Of a stretch of 64,000 nt of DNA, positions 1 to 7,757 are shown one piece after another. How positions within the stretch are numbered: position 1 is the stretch's first letter; each line of letters opens with the position of its first letter. The notes beneath the pieces are model-generated. The model worked only from the letters and a program-made list of their open reading frames with translations, was not told the origin of the DNA and made no database searches. Origin of the DNA: Methyloprofundus sp. (GTDB lineage Bacteria; Pseudomonadota; Gammaproteobacteria; Methylococcales; Methylomonadaceae); the NCBI GenBank assembly GCA_016592635.1, contig AP023240.1, forward strand, positions 1,835,630 through 1,899,629, read 5' to 3'. A program made the translations under genes and the position numbers.

Positions 1-228
1 TTGTATCCAGAGCAGATAAATACTTGGAAGCAAGCGTGCATAGCAGGTAATGTACGCCAGGCAGGTAACAAGAAGGCCCTGCAGGCAGCCACTAAATCCG
101 ATAAAAAACGGATAAAAGAGTTAGAAAAAGAGCTCAACAGAAAAGAAAAAGCCTTGGCAGAAACGGCAGCCTTACTGGTGCTTAGAAAAAAGTTCAATGC
201 CTATTGGGGAGAAGACGAGGACAATTGA
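1..228 (+). CDS. IS3-family transposase OrfA, 5' truncated by window edge
   Basis: Only the last 75 codons are visible. The TTG at position 1 is merely in frame and is probably not the true start, because IS3 OrfA proteins are near 100 residues and begin with a helix-turn-helix that is missing here. The visible part is a Lys/Glu-rich helix (KKRIKELEKELNRKEKAL) matching the leucine-zipper-like segment that follows the HTH in IS3 OrfA. It overlaps orfB by 25 bases in the -1 frame, so its main role is as the N-terminal part of an OrfAB fusion transposase and as a regulator of transposition. Confidence 0.75.
   Translation: MYPEQINTWKQACIAGNVRQAGNKKALQAATKSDKKRIKELEKELNRKEKALAETAALLVLRKKFNAYWGEDEDN
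186..192 (+). other. -1 programmed ribosomal frameshift site of the IS3 element
   Basis: The heptamer A AAA AAG lies with its AAA and AAG codons in the orfA frame. A -1 slip there moves the ribosome into the orfB frame before the orfA stop at 226-228. This is the canonical arrangement for making the OrfAB transposase in IS3-family elements. Confidence 0.8.
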
Positions 229-1268
229 CCTTACTCGCTGATAGGCAGCACTATGAAGAATTGATTAATGAAGCCATTTTGGCAGGCGCAAGAAAACATA
301 AGGCTTGCGAGATCATAGGGCTATCAGTGCGGACGTTGCAGCGATGGCAATCCGAAGGTGAAATATCGGCAGATAAACGCCCGATGGCGAAGCGCCCGGA
401 GCCCACCAACAAGCTAACCGCAGAGGAAAGGCAATTGATCATTGAAACCTGTAACTTGGAAGAGTTTTCTTCATTGCCGCCCAGTCAAATCGTACCGATA
501 TTGGCCGACAGAGGAGAATACATTGCTTCCGAATCAAGCTTTTACCGTGTATTAAAGGAAGAAGGCATGTTGCATCACAGAGGAAAGGCAAAGGTCAGAA
601 ATGGCCATAATAAACCGACAAGTTACACGGCCAAGAAAGCTAATGAAGTATGGAGCTGGGATATTAGTTATTTACCCACCACCGTCATAGGTCAGCATTA
701 TTACCTCTATATGATAGAAGACATATACAGTCGAAAAGTGGTTGGCTGGGAAGTGCATGCCAATGAAACGGGAGAACAGGCGGCAGAGTTGCTGGAGCGT
801 AGCATTTGGTCAGAAAAATGCAGAAAACAGGATCTGGTTTTACACTCGGATAATGGTGCACCAATGAAGAGCCTTACCATGCAAGCAAAAATGCATGATT
901 TGGGTGTCATTAGTTCCCGTAGTCGACCACGGGTCAGTAATGACAACCCGTATTCCGAATCATTATTTAGAACGGTAAAATATTGCCCGCGGTGGCCATC
1001 TGAAGGGTTTGATTCTTTAGAGGGCGCAAGACAATGGGTACAAGGTTTTGTGTATTGGTACAACAATGAGCATCGCCATAGTCGAATCAAATTTGTTACA
1101 CCCAACCAAAGACATGAAGGGCTTGATGCTGAGATATTGAAGAAGCGAGAAGTGCTGTATCAACAAAAAAGAAATGAGCATCCAGAACGATGGTCTGGAG
1201 GTATAAGAAACTGGGAGCCGGAAGGTGCTGTGGAGCTAAATCCAGAGCAAAATAAAGAGGCTGCTTAA
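204..1268 (+). CDS. IS3-family transposase OrfB, DDE integrase core
   Basis: This is the catalytic half of an IS3 transposase. Residues 1-60 hold a helical DNA-binding region (GLSVRTLQRWQ), followed by an rve integrase core. The acidic triad is visible as D153 in WSWDISYLP, D216 in HSDNGAP and E252 in NPYSESLFRTVKY; the 35 residues between the second Asp and the Glu are the DD(35)E hallmark of the family. The TTG at 204 is simply the first start-like codon in this frame; the product is expected as a frameshift fusion with OrfA. The reading frame is intact to its stop. Confidence 0.9.
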   Translation: MGRRRGQLTLLADRQHYEELINEAILAGARKHKACEIIGLSVRTLQRWQSEGEISADKRPMAKRPEPTNKLTAEERQLIIETCNLEEFSSLPPSQIVPILADRGEYIASESSFYRVLKEEGMLHHRGKAKVRNGHNKPTSYTAKKANEVWSWDISYLPTTVIGQHYYLYMIEDIYSRKVVGWEVHANETGEQAAELLERSIWSEKCRKQDLVLHSDNGAPMKSLTMQAKMHDLGVISSRSRPRVSNDNPYSESLFRTVKYCPRWPSEGFDSLEGARQWVQGFVYWYNNEHRHSRIKFVTPNQRHEGLDAEILKKREVLYQQKRNEHPERWSGGIRNWEPEGAVELNPEQNKEAA

Positions 1269-1292
1269 AAAATTTAGGCGACAACTGCCTTG

Positions 1293-1341
1293 AAAAACAC
1301 CGATTACTACCCCGCATAAAGGGTAAGTCAGGTGTTTTTTA
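1293..1341 (+). terminator. Nested hairpin with T-run after the IS3 element
   Basis: Outer arms AAAAACACC (1293-1301) and GGTGTTTTT (1331-1339) enclose a second pair, TACCC (1308-1312) and GGGTA (1321-1325), and the right arm runs into a T tract. The shape fits an intrinsic terminator stopping transcription out of the IS, and could work on both strands. Confidence 0.55.
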
Positions 1342-1413
1342 TTTACTCTATTACCCCATATAGAGGGTAGCTTTATATATAGCCATACCCTGTAATTAAT
1401 TATTAGTGATGAT

Positions 1414-1722
1414 ATGAATGATTTAACTGCAACATGGACACACAGCCCTACTAAAGGGAATGTTACGGGCACAATAAAAACGACACCTAAACAAATGGAT
1501 TTTATGCTAGAGAGTTATAGCCAATTAGTTGTTACTGCCATATTAGCCGATGCCTGCAATCGTGAATGGAGAATAAAAACAACAGGCAGCATGGCTACCG
1601 AATTCCTTGCGTACCAAGTTGGGCAAAAATTACAATTAACAGGTATTAAAGGAAATTTATGTAAAGGGGCTTGGGATAATGCAAAGCGGCAAATAGTTCC
1701 TTCACAACTAATAAAGCAATAA
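1414..1722 (+). CDS. Hypothetical protein, 102 aa
   Basis: I do not recognise this protein. It starts at ATG 1414 without a strong ribosome-binding site. It has no signal peptide or membrane segment and is a mixed polar protein with a C-terminal stretch (GQKLQLTGIKGNLCKGAWDNAKRQIV) suggesting beta strands followed by a basic tail. It sits between the IS3 element and the iteron array, on the same strand as the next three genes and only 91 bases ahead of the next start. Because the gap is filled by three iterons, it may belong to the same mobile or replication-like module. It could also be a chance open frame. Confidence 0.5.
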   Translation: MNDLTATWTHSPTKGNVTGTIKTTPKQMDFMLESYSQLVVTAILADACNREWRIKTTGSMATEFLAYQVGQKLQLTGIKGNLCKGAWDNAKRQIVPSQLIKQ

Positions 1723-1728
1723 ATGATC

Positions 1729-1800
1729 TGTAGTAATATTTTCACATTATTAACTTGTAGAATTATGTTCACAGCCTTATAATGTAGAAATATTTTCACA
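1729..1800 (+). repeat. Three 18-bp near-palindromic iterons upstream of the 1814 gene
   Basis: Copies at 1729-1746, 1756-1773 and 1783-1800 follow the consensus TGTAGAAATATTTTCACA; the third matches it exactly. They are spaced exactly 27 bp start to start, so they recur on a fixed face pattern of the helix. The consensus is nearly its own reverse complement (14 of 18 positions), as expected for a site bound by a dimer. The last copy ends 13 bases before the ATG at 1814, so binding there would affect transcription or translation start of that gene. Confidence 0.85.
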
Positions 1801-1813
1801 AGGAGTAATTGCT

Positions 1814-2458
1814 ATGGCTTATGATGGTACAACACCGCTTCAACCTCTTATTGCTGAATTAATAGGCTGTAGTCCTAAAAATCAAAGCAAAATTGCTAAT
1901 GTAACAAAACAAGCCAAACTTGATTTAGGAATAACAAGTAAGGCGCGTCGATTGCCACATAAAACAAAAATACAGATTCACAAGCACCTTGTAGAATTAT
2001 ATTCACAAAGTGATGATAATAAACTTGTAGAAATAATTTCACAACCTGATAGTGCTAAGCCTGTAGAAACTATTTCACAGGACAATGCAACAAAAATACC
2101 AGAACCCCAAAATACACAGCAAATAACTGTAGAAATAAATTCACAGGATAACGAGTGTGTAGAAATATTTTCACATGCTAATAATTTTGATAATGTTCGA
2201 GTTGCATTTTATGTCACCCGTGATGGTGAACGAGAACGCCAAGTAATAAGTCTTGATGGATATTTTATTAATGCACTGGCAAGCATTAAGGTATCAAAGC
2301 AGGATGTGCCTCAATGGGTACAAGCACAAGTGAACGACTGGATGGCTTTTGATAGCAAATTCCCCATTACGCGCCAGGTTAAATATTTAATTATGCGCGA
2401 AGTAGTCAAAGTATTAAGTGGTTCTGATGATCTATTTCACGTCCCTACTAACGATTAA
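1814..2458 (+). CDS. Unknown protein whose coding sequence carries five iterons
   Basis: The family is not recognised. The 214-residue product has a basic N-terminal region (about 1-60, LPHKTKIQIHK) that could bind DNA, a middle region (about 58-125) with five irregularly spaced copies of a V-E-x-x-S-Q/H hexapeptide, and a folded C-terminal part (about 130-210, NVRVAFYVTRDGERERQVISLD). The hexapeptides are the translation of the same 18-bp iteron found three times in the leader, always in the same frame. The start is ATG 1814 after AAGGAG at 1800-1805. It is followed by two same-strand genes and is probably the first gene of their operon. Autoregulation by binding its own iterons, or a plasmid-type replication or partition role, are inferences only. 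Confidence 0.75.
   Translation: MAYDGTTPLQPLIAELIGCSPKNQSKIANVTKQAKLDLGITSKARRLPHKTKIQIHKHLVELYSQSDDNKLVEIISQPDSAKPVETISQDNATKIPEPQNTQQITVEINSQDNECVEIFSHANNFDNVRVAFYVTRDGERERQVISLDGYFINALASIKVSKQDVPQWVQAQVNDWMAFDSKFPITRQVKYLIMREVVKVLSGSDDLFHVPTND
1990..2175 (+). repeat. Five intragenic copies of the 18-bp iteron
   Basis: Copies lie at 1990-2007, 2026-2043, 2062-2079, 2128-2145 and 2158-2175, start-to-start distances 36, 36, 66 and 30 bp, all multiples of three. Each keeps the flanks TGTAGAA and TTCACA (one has TGTAGAAAC...) and varies mostly in the AT core. The last copy is identical to the third leader copy. They are read in one frame as V-E-(I/L/T)-x-S-(Q/H). Confidence 0.85.
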
Positions 2459-2496
2459 GCAGCGTATTGATAGCAATACAATAACAAGGAAAAACA

Positions 2497-2889
2497 ATGT
2501 CATTTAAAAAAGGGCAATCAGGCAACCCCAGCGGACGACCTAAAAAAGACATGGCAAACCTAAAGCCATTACTGGCAAAGCATGGGGAATCTGTATTACA
2601 GAAAGTTATTGATGCAGCATTAGGGGGCGATTTGACTGCATGTAAGCTGGTACTTGATAGGCTATATCCTGCTATTAAACCACAAGCCATACCTGTTAAT
2701 GTTCCTATCGGTGAAACACTACCCGAAACTGGAAATAATATAGTGACCGAGACAATGACAGGCAATGTAGCTCCCGATATAGGTGCATCTTTAATTACAG
2801 CTCTTTCAAATCAAGCAAAATTAGTTGAATTTACTGAATTAAGCCAACGACTCGAACGAATTGAGCAACAGTTAGGAACAAGACAATGA
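2497..2889 (+). CDS. DUF5681-like protein
   Basis: The N-terminus (FKKGQSGNPSGRPKK) carries the K-G-x-S-G-N-P-x-G-R-P motif typical of DUF5681 proteins, small proteins common in phages and integrative elements and thought to contact nucleic acid; their function is not established. After the motif, residues 20-60 are helical (SVLQKVIDAALGGDLTACKLVLDRL), and residues about 105-128 look like a short coiled coil (ELSQRLERIEQQL). AAGGA just before ATG 2497 supports the start. The stop overlaps the next start as ATGA, so the two are translationally coupled. This gene supports a mobile-element origin for the 1.4-3.4 kb block. Confidence 0.7.
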   Translation: MSFKKGQSGNPSGRPKKDMANLKPLLAKHGESVLQKVIDAALGGDLTACKLVLDRLYPAIKPQAIPVNVPIGETLPETGNNIVTETMTGNVAPDIGASLITALSNQAKLVEFTELSQRLERIEQQLGTRQ

Positions 2890-3362
2890 AGCGTCAACAG
2901 GTCAATAAACTCTACAGCCAGTTAACGCCACAGGAACAAGCAAATTTAGCTTTTGAAGCAGCAATAAGACATGATGAGAAGGATCTTGATTTAATCATGA
3001 ATGCCATTGAGCAAAAAACCTATGTAACAGGGCATGCCGATTACCATATCCGTAATCATGGTTTGATTCAATTATCAGGTGTGTTTGGTATTGCTTACTG
3101 GAAAACTTTTTTTAAACTAAGTACTGCTCACTTAGACAAAACAGGAAAAGATTTTAATAAAATAGCCCAAAAACATGTAGATGAATTTATTGCCATCAAT
3201 ACAGCTTTAAGTAATGTATGTGAGGCTTTAAAAATCAATCCAGAAGTCATCAGAAAATATGCAGAATGTCATGCTATTACCCCCGATTTTAAAGGAACAG
3301 CAGATAATAAATTTATAGAAAAATATACAGAGATTTTTACAACTGCCGCTCAATTAGTTTAA
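2886..3362 (+). CDS. Hypothetical protein, 158 aa
   Basis: Not recognised. The product is mostly helical and soluble, with an acidic N-terminal half (HDEKDLDLIMNAIEQ) and no signal peptide. It overlaps the DUF5681-like gene by four bases (ATGA), so it is the last gene of the operon that starts at 1814. The intrinsic terminator at 3451-3473 follows about 90 bases later. Co-occurrence with a DUF5681 protein suggests a shared role in a mobile element; a sequence-based function cannot be given. Confidence 0.6.
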   Translation: MKRQQVNKLYSQLTPQEQANLAFEAAIRHDEKDLDLIMNAIEQKTYVTGHADYHIRNHGLIQLSGVFGIAYWKTFFKLSTAHLDKTGKDFNKIAQKHVDEFIAINTALSNVCEALKINPEVIRKYAECHAITPDFKGTADNKFIEKYTEIFTTAAQLV

Positions 3363-3450
3363 GCACGCATAAAGCGATTCACTATATAATATAACCATAC
3401 AATTTATCCTATGGTGCTGTCATTCAATTGGCTTTACTGTAGATTGGAAA

Positions 3451-3473
3451 GACCGCCTATGAGCGGTTTTTTC
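3451..3473 (+). terminator. Intrinsic terminator before the hsd locus
   Basis: ACCGC (3452-3456) pairs with GCGGT (3463-3467) across a six-base loop, followed directly by a T run. It separates the unknown operon from hsdM. Confidence 0.7.
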
Positions 3474-3513
3474 ATTTTAGGGCTTTAACACACATTACAA
3501 GGAACAATCACCC

Positions 3514-5073
3514 GTGCTAACAGGCAAAATTAAAAACCAAATTGACGAAATATGGGAAACTATTTGGACGGGCGGCATATCTAACCCGCTTAGCGTCATA
3601 GAGCAAATTTCCTATTTACTGTTTATCAAACGCTTAGACGAAATTCATACCCAAAAAGAGCGTATAGCACTACGCACTAAAAAACCGATTGTTGAGCCTA
3701 TTTTTACTGAAGAACAAAGGGAATTAAGATGGTCAGTATTTCGCGATAAAGACCCACAAGCCCTATATGTCATTGTGCGGGATAAAGCCTTTCCGTTTAT
3801 CAAAACTCTACAAGGTGAAGAAAGTCGATTTGCCAAACACATGGCAGATGCTATTTTTATGATGCCCGATGCCAGCCTGCTCGATAGAGTCATACAAATG
3901 ATTGACGACATCGACATGAAAGACCGCGATACCAAAGGCGATGTGTATGAATATTTGTTATCTAAAATAGCCACCGCTGGTGTTAATGGGCAATTCCGCA
4001 CTCCGCGCCATATTATTAAAATGATGGTGGCCATGCTCAAGCCAACTTTAACCGATACCATGTGTGATCCTGCCTCGGGGACTTGTGGCTTTTTAATGGC
4101 GACGGCTGAATATATCAACCAGCATTATTCGGATGAACTCACGCGCCCAGAAAACCGCAAACATTATAATCAAGACCTTTTTACTGGATTCGATTTTGAT
4201 ACACACATGCTGCGTATTGGCGCGATGAATATGATGTTACACGGCATAGAACAGCCACGCATAGAATACCGCGATAGTTTGGCAGAAGTGCATGATGGCG
4301 AGGAAGCTATTACTGAGGCTTATAGTGTTGTTCTGGCAAACCCGCCCTTTAAAGGCTCGGTAAATGTTGATAATATTTCCCCTGATTTACTTAAAGCCTT
4401 AGGTAAAGTAAAGCCCACTAAACCCGTCAAAGAAGCCGTAGACAAAGATGGTAAAAAGAAAAAACGCCCGACTGAAAAATCGGAATTACTGTTTTTAGCC
4501 TTAATCATGCGCCAATTAAAAATAGGCGGACGTTCGGCGGTGATTGTGCCAGATGGGGTTTTATTTGGCTCTAGCAAAGCGCATAAAGAAATTCGTAAAC
4601 AGCTTATTGAAGAGCAAAAGCTGGATGCGGTTATTTCCATGCCTTCAGGTGTATTTAAACCCTATGCAGGTGTCAGCACTGCCATATTAGTATTTACCAA
4701 GACCAATTCAGGCGGTACAGATAAGGTGTGGTTTTATGATATGCAAGCAGATGGCTTTAGCTTGGATGATAAGCGTACGCCCTTAGTGAAAGAGGATGAA
4801 GCAATAAGCCATAGCCTCGATAATATTCCTGATATTTTAGCCCGTTGGGATGATTTAGAGACTGAACACTCTCATGCACGGACAGAACAAAGTTTTATGG
4901 TGGCGAAAGATGAGATTGCCAGTAATGCTTATGATTTGTCGCTTAATCGTTATAAAGAAGTGATTTATGAAGAAATTGAGTATGATGCGTCTAAGGTGAT
5001 TATGGGGCGAATTAGGGTTTTACAGGGAGCAATGGATAAGGGATTAAGTGAGCTTGAGGGGATAATTGAGTGA
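3514..5073 (+). CDS. hsdM: Type I restriction-modification system, methyltransferase subunit M
   Basis: HsdM transfers a methyl group from S-adenosylmethionine to adenine N6 within the bipartite site chosen by HsdS; two copies with one HsdS form the methylase core. The 519-residue product has the HsdM N-terminal helical domain (about 10-140), then the N6-methylase domain. The SAM motif appears as DPASGTCGF (185-193), close to the usual DPAxGTGGF but with a Cys at the second Gly position, and the catalytic NPPF is at 276-279. The start is GTG 3514, with AAGGA 11 bases upstream. It overlaps hsdS by four bases (GTGA), showing translational coupling. Length is normal for the family. Confidence 0.95.
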   Translation: MLTGKIKNQIDEIWETIWTGGISNPLSVIEQISYLLFIKRLDEIHTQKERIALRTKKPIVEPIFTEEQRELRWSVFRDKDPQALYVIVRDKAFPFIKTLQGEESRFAKHMADAIFMMPDASLLDRVIQMIDDIDMKDRDTKGDVYEYLLSKIATAGVNGQFRTPRHIIKMMVAMLKPTLTDTMCDPASGTCGFLMATAEYINQHYSDELTRPENRKHYNQDLFTGFDFDTHMLRIGAMNMMLHGIEQPRIEYRDSLAEVHDGEEAITEAYSVVLANPPFKGSVNVDNISPDLLKALGKVKPTKPVKEAVDKDGKKKKRPTEKSELLFLALIMRQLKIGGRSAVIVPDGVLFGSSKAHKEIRKQLIEEQKLDAVISMPSGVFKPYAGVSTAILVFTKTNSGGTDKVWFYDMQADGFSLDDKRTPLVKEDEAISHSLDNIPDILARWDDLETEHSHARTEQSFMVAKDEIASNAYDLSLNRYKEVIYEEIEYDASKVIMGRIRVLQGAMDKGLSELEGIIE

Positions 5074-6245
5074 CATATCCATACGTTGAGTTAAAAAATG
5101 TTTCTGAATTTATTAATGGCTTTGCATTTAAACCAGCACATTGGGAGGAAAGTGGTAAGCCTATTATTAGGATTCAAAATCTAACTAATAGCTCTAAACC
5201 TTTTAATAGGACATCTTTTGAAGTTGATGAAAAATATTTTGTTAGCCCTGGTGATATATTAGTTTCATGGTCTGCCACCTTGGATGTATTTGAATGGCAA
5301 AGTGAAGATGCTTTATTAAATCAGCATATTTTTAAAGTTGTGCCAGATTACAAAATCATTGATAAAAATTATTTCAAATATGCCTTAAAAGAAGCAATTT
5401 CATCAATGATGAAGTTTACTCGCGGCTCAACTATGAAGCATATAAATAGAGGAGATTTTTTGGCAACTAAAATCCCTCTCCCTCCCCTAGAAACCCAAAA
5501 ACAAATTGCTCAAGTCTTAGCAGCAGCCGACCAGTTGCGTAAAGATTGCCAGCAAGTTGAGCAAGAGCTGAATGCTTTAGCGCAATCCGTATTTTTGGAG
5601 ATGTTTGGTGACCCTGTTACTAACCTAAAAGGCTGGAAGAAAAATAATCTTGGAGGATTTATAAAAATTAAGCATGGGTATGCTTTTAAGGGCGAGTATT
5701 TTGCCTCAGAAGGTGATTATGTCTTGCTTACTCCTGGTAATTTCCTAGAAAATGGTGGGTATAGAAGCCAAGGAATCAAACAGAAATTTTATTTGGGCGA
5801 CTTTCCTGATGAATATATGCTTGATAAAGGTGATTTATTGGTTGCCATGACGGAACAAGCCGCTGGGCTTTTGGGGAGTCCACTTTTTTCGCCTAGTGAT
5901 GGAACGTTTTTACATAATCAGCGTTTGGGGCTTGTTCAGACAGTTAAGCCGATTAATAAGCAATTTTTATTTGGGCTATTTAATACTTCCTCAATAAGAC
6001 AACAAATACATTTTAAGGCAGTAGGGACAAAAGTTAGGCATACATCACCAACTAAAATTGAAGAGCTTAATGTAGGAATCCCCCCAATTAATTTACAAAA
6101 TAAATTTTCATCCTTTATAGAAAAACTTGAGCAACAAAAACAACACAATAAAGAAAAATCACAACAATTAGATGATTTATTTAATGCTCTACTCCAAAAA
6201 GCCTTCAAAGGTGAGTTAAACTTAAAATCAATCGAGCGCGCCTAA
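5070..6245 (+). CDS. hsdS: Type I restriction-modification system, specificity subunit S
   Basis: HsdS binds the bipartite DNA target through two target-recognition domains and anchors HsdM and HsdR. The 391-residue protein shows the standard order: TRD1 (about 1-145), a conserved helical spacer (PPLETQKQIAQVLAAADQLR and on to about 190), TRD2 (about 190-340), and a C-terminal conserved helix (LDDLFNALLQKAFKGEL). The GTG start at 5070 overlaps the hsdM stop. TRDs are hypervariable, so the target sequence cannot be read from this sequence. The gene is intact and of normal length. Confidence 0.93.
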   Translation: MTYPYVELKNVSEFINGFAFKPAHWEESGKPIIRIQNLTNSSKPFNRTSFEVDEKYFVSPGDILVSWSATLDVFEWQSEDALLNQHIFKVVPDYKIIDKNYFKYALKEAISSMMKFTRGSTMKHINRGDFLATKIPLPPLETQKQIAQVLAAADQLRKDCQQVEQELNALAQSVFLEMFGDPVTNLKGWKKNNLGGFIKIKHGYAFKGEYFASEGDYVLLTPGNFLENGGYRSQGIKQKFYLGDFPDEYMLDKGDLLVAMTEQAAGLLGSPLFSPSDGTFLHNQRLGLVQTVKPINKQFLFGLFNTSSIRQQIHFKAVGTKVRHTSPTKIEELNVGIPPINLQNKFSSFIEKLEQQKQHNKEKSQQLDDLFNALLQKAFKGELNLKSIERA

Positions 6246-6298
6246 AGATGTCAATTGACAACCTTCTGTAATTCTACTATTCTCTTGTAAAACACCCT

Positions 6299-6556
6299 AT
6301 GCCTAGAAAAAAACATTCAAAACCTGAAATAGAAAAGGCATTACGTTATGCAGAGTCCCATCATTGGCGCGTTGATGTCGGCGGCTCTCATGCGTGGGGA
6401 AAGATTTATTGCCCTTATAATGATAAGGCATGCCGTTGTGGTGAATTTTGTATTACCAGTATTTGGAGTACCCCTAAAAATGCGGGAGCGCATGCGAAAC
6501 AAATCAAACGCGTTGTTGATAATTGTAGCCGCAACAGCCAAAATAGTGAGGAATGA
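6299..6556 (+). CDS. HicA-like small protein inside the hsd locus
   Basis: This 85-residue basic protein has the layout of a HicA-type mRNA interferase: a helix (EIEKALRYAESH), a strand, then the G-S-H motif (VGGSHAWGKIYC) in which HicA toxins keep their catalytic His, here H31. It departs from classical HicA in length and in a Cys cluster (KACRCGEFC) after the motif. It is followed three bases later by a gene for an HTH protein, an arrangement like a toxin-antitoxin pair. Both lie between hsdS and hsdR, an uncommon place. Assignment as a toxin is inferred from the motif and gene pairing; a nucleic-acid-binding accessory protein is an alternative. Confidence 0.65.
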   Translation: MPRKKHSKPEIEKALRYAESHHWRVDVGGSHAWGKIYCPYNDKACRCGEFCITSIWSTPKNAGAHAKQIKRVVDNCSRNSQNSEE

Positions 6557-6559
6557 GCC

Positions 6560-7087
6560 ATGCAAGAATATGAATTTACATTAAAATTTAGTCTTGGTGA
6601 TGCGATAAGCGACCCAGAAAGTTACATAGAACGCCTTGCAGAAGCAGGCTGTGATGATGCTTTGATTGGTATCGGTCAACAAGGGCGTATTGCCTTTAAT
6701 TTTAACCGAGAAGCGGACAGTGCTTTATCTGCGGTCTGTAGTGCCATTAAAAACATCAAAAGTGCTATCCCTGATGCGACCTTAATTGAAGCAACCCCTG
6801 ATTTTGTGGGTATTTCTGACATTGCCGATATACTGGGCTATTCGCGCCAAAATATTAGAAAACTCATGCTTAATCACCGTAGCTCTTTTCCTGCGCCTAT
6901 TCATGAAGGTAAATCAGCTATCTGGCATCTTTCCAGTGTATTATCTTGGTTTAAAGAGCGTAAAAATCACGCGGTTGATGAGTTGCTATTTGATGTCACG
7001 CAAGCCAATAGGCAATTGAATAGTGCTAAAGAAAACCTTTATTTAGACCCTGCTATTAATACCAGAATCCACGCTATGCTGTCATAG
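6560..7087 (+). CDS. HTH protein paired with the HicA-like gene, probable antitoxin/regulator
   Basis: The 175-residue product has an N-terminal alpha/beta domain (about 1-75, EYEFTLKFSLGD...GRIAFNFNREA), then a MerR-like helix-turn-helix (about 83-125, VGISDIADILGYSRQNIRKLM, with a wing-like IWHLSSVLSWF). Its start lies three bases after the stop of the HicA-like gene, preceded by AGGA, so the two are coupled. In HicAB systems the antitoxin carries a DNA-binding domain and autoregulates the pair; this protein could play that part, though it is not a standard HicB sequence. It may also regulate hsdR downstream. Confidence 0.65.
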   Translation: MQEYEFTLKFSLGDAISDPESYIERLAEAGCDDALIGIGQQGRIAFNFNREADSALSAVCSAIKNIKSAIPDATLIEATPDFVGISDIADILGYSRQNIRKLMLNHRSSFPAPIHEGKSAIWHLSSVLSWFKERKNHAVDELLFDVTQANRQLNSAKENLYLDPAINTRIHAMLS

Positions 7088-7129
7088 TTAAGAACTATGA
7101 CATTTTAATATCTAAAAAGGAATTGAAAT

Positions 7130-7738
7130 ATGAGTAGTTTTTTACCAATCGACAAGGATGCAAAAACGGTTGTTATCCCTGTTTCTATTAAAGATGGAAA
7201 AATTGAATACTATGGCGAGGGTGAAATGCCCAAAATGCATGATGTCTCAATTGCTGATTTAATTGTGCCAGGCCATGCGTTTAAGGATCGAAGTAGGTTA
7301 AAGGAATTTATGGAAGAAAAAACTGAACTAATTTTAAAGAGTGGAGAGCGATTACTTGTTCAAATAGCAGTTAAACGAGAAAATTCATTAGATAAACACT
7401 TTTTAACTTACTTTGAATCTGTCCGCGAAATGTTTCAAGCATTAAAAGACATAAGAGGGTTAACCAATCCTGAATTTGTTGAAATTGAATTATTAGATGA
7501 TCTAAAAATCACGCTGCGTGGTACAAAAAAAGCTACATTAAGTCGCTGTAAATGCAAAATACCCATCTTAAATAATGTGGAAGCATATAGCCTAAACCAT
7601 GCTTATACGCTTATTTCTCAAGAATTTGAGAAACATAGAATCTCGCACAGTGGCAATGTGTTTAAAGATATTTACTATAAAAAAGATGATAATAAGTGGC
7701 TACCCATTGATAGCTTTCGTGATGCGTTGGAATCTTAA
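7130..7738 (+). CDS. Hypothetical protein between the TA-like pair and hsdR
   Basis: Not recognised. A 202-residue soluble protein with AAAGGA upstream of ATG 7130, no signal peptide and no obvious catalytic motif. A Cys pair (SRCKCK) lies near residue 143. The C-terminal part (GNVFKDIYYKKDDNKWLPIDSFRDALE) looks like a compact beta-hairpin and helix. It sits 19 bases ahead of the HsdR start and 42 bases after the HTH gene, so it is likely cotranscribed with the restriction genes. A role as an accessory or defence-associated protein is guessed from position alone. Confidence 0.6.
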   Translation: MSSFLPIDKDAKTVVIPVSIKDGKIEYYGEGEMPKMHDVSIADLIVPGHAFKDRSRLKEFMEEKTELILKSGERLLVQIAVKRENSLDKHFLTYFESVREMFQALKDIRGLTNPEFVEIELLDDLKITLRGTKKATLSRCKCKIPILNNVEAYSLNHAYTLISQEFEKHRISHSGNVFKDIYYKKDDNKWLPIDSFRDALES

Positions 7739-7757
7739 ATAATACTTGGAGATACGG

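Larger units (their letters stand above)
1..1298 (+). mobile_element. IS3-family insertion sequence, left part cut by window edge
   Basis: The element holds two overlapping reading frames, orfA and orfB, in the arrangement typical of IS3, with a DD(35)E transposase. The left terminal repeat lies outside the window. The right end is not defined by a visible partner repeat; it should lie between the orfB stop at 1268 and the terminator-like hairpin that begins near 1293, so the right coordinate is approximate. Confidence 0.8.

Noticed and set aside
1689..1706. Possible ninth iteron ending in TTCACA
   Set aside because: Matches the consensus mainly in its last six bases and breaks the 27-bp spacing.
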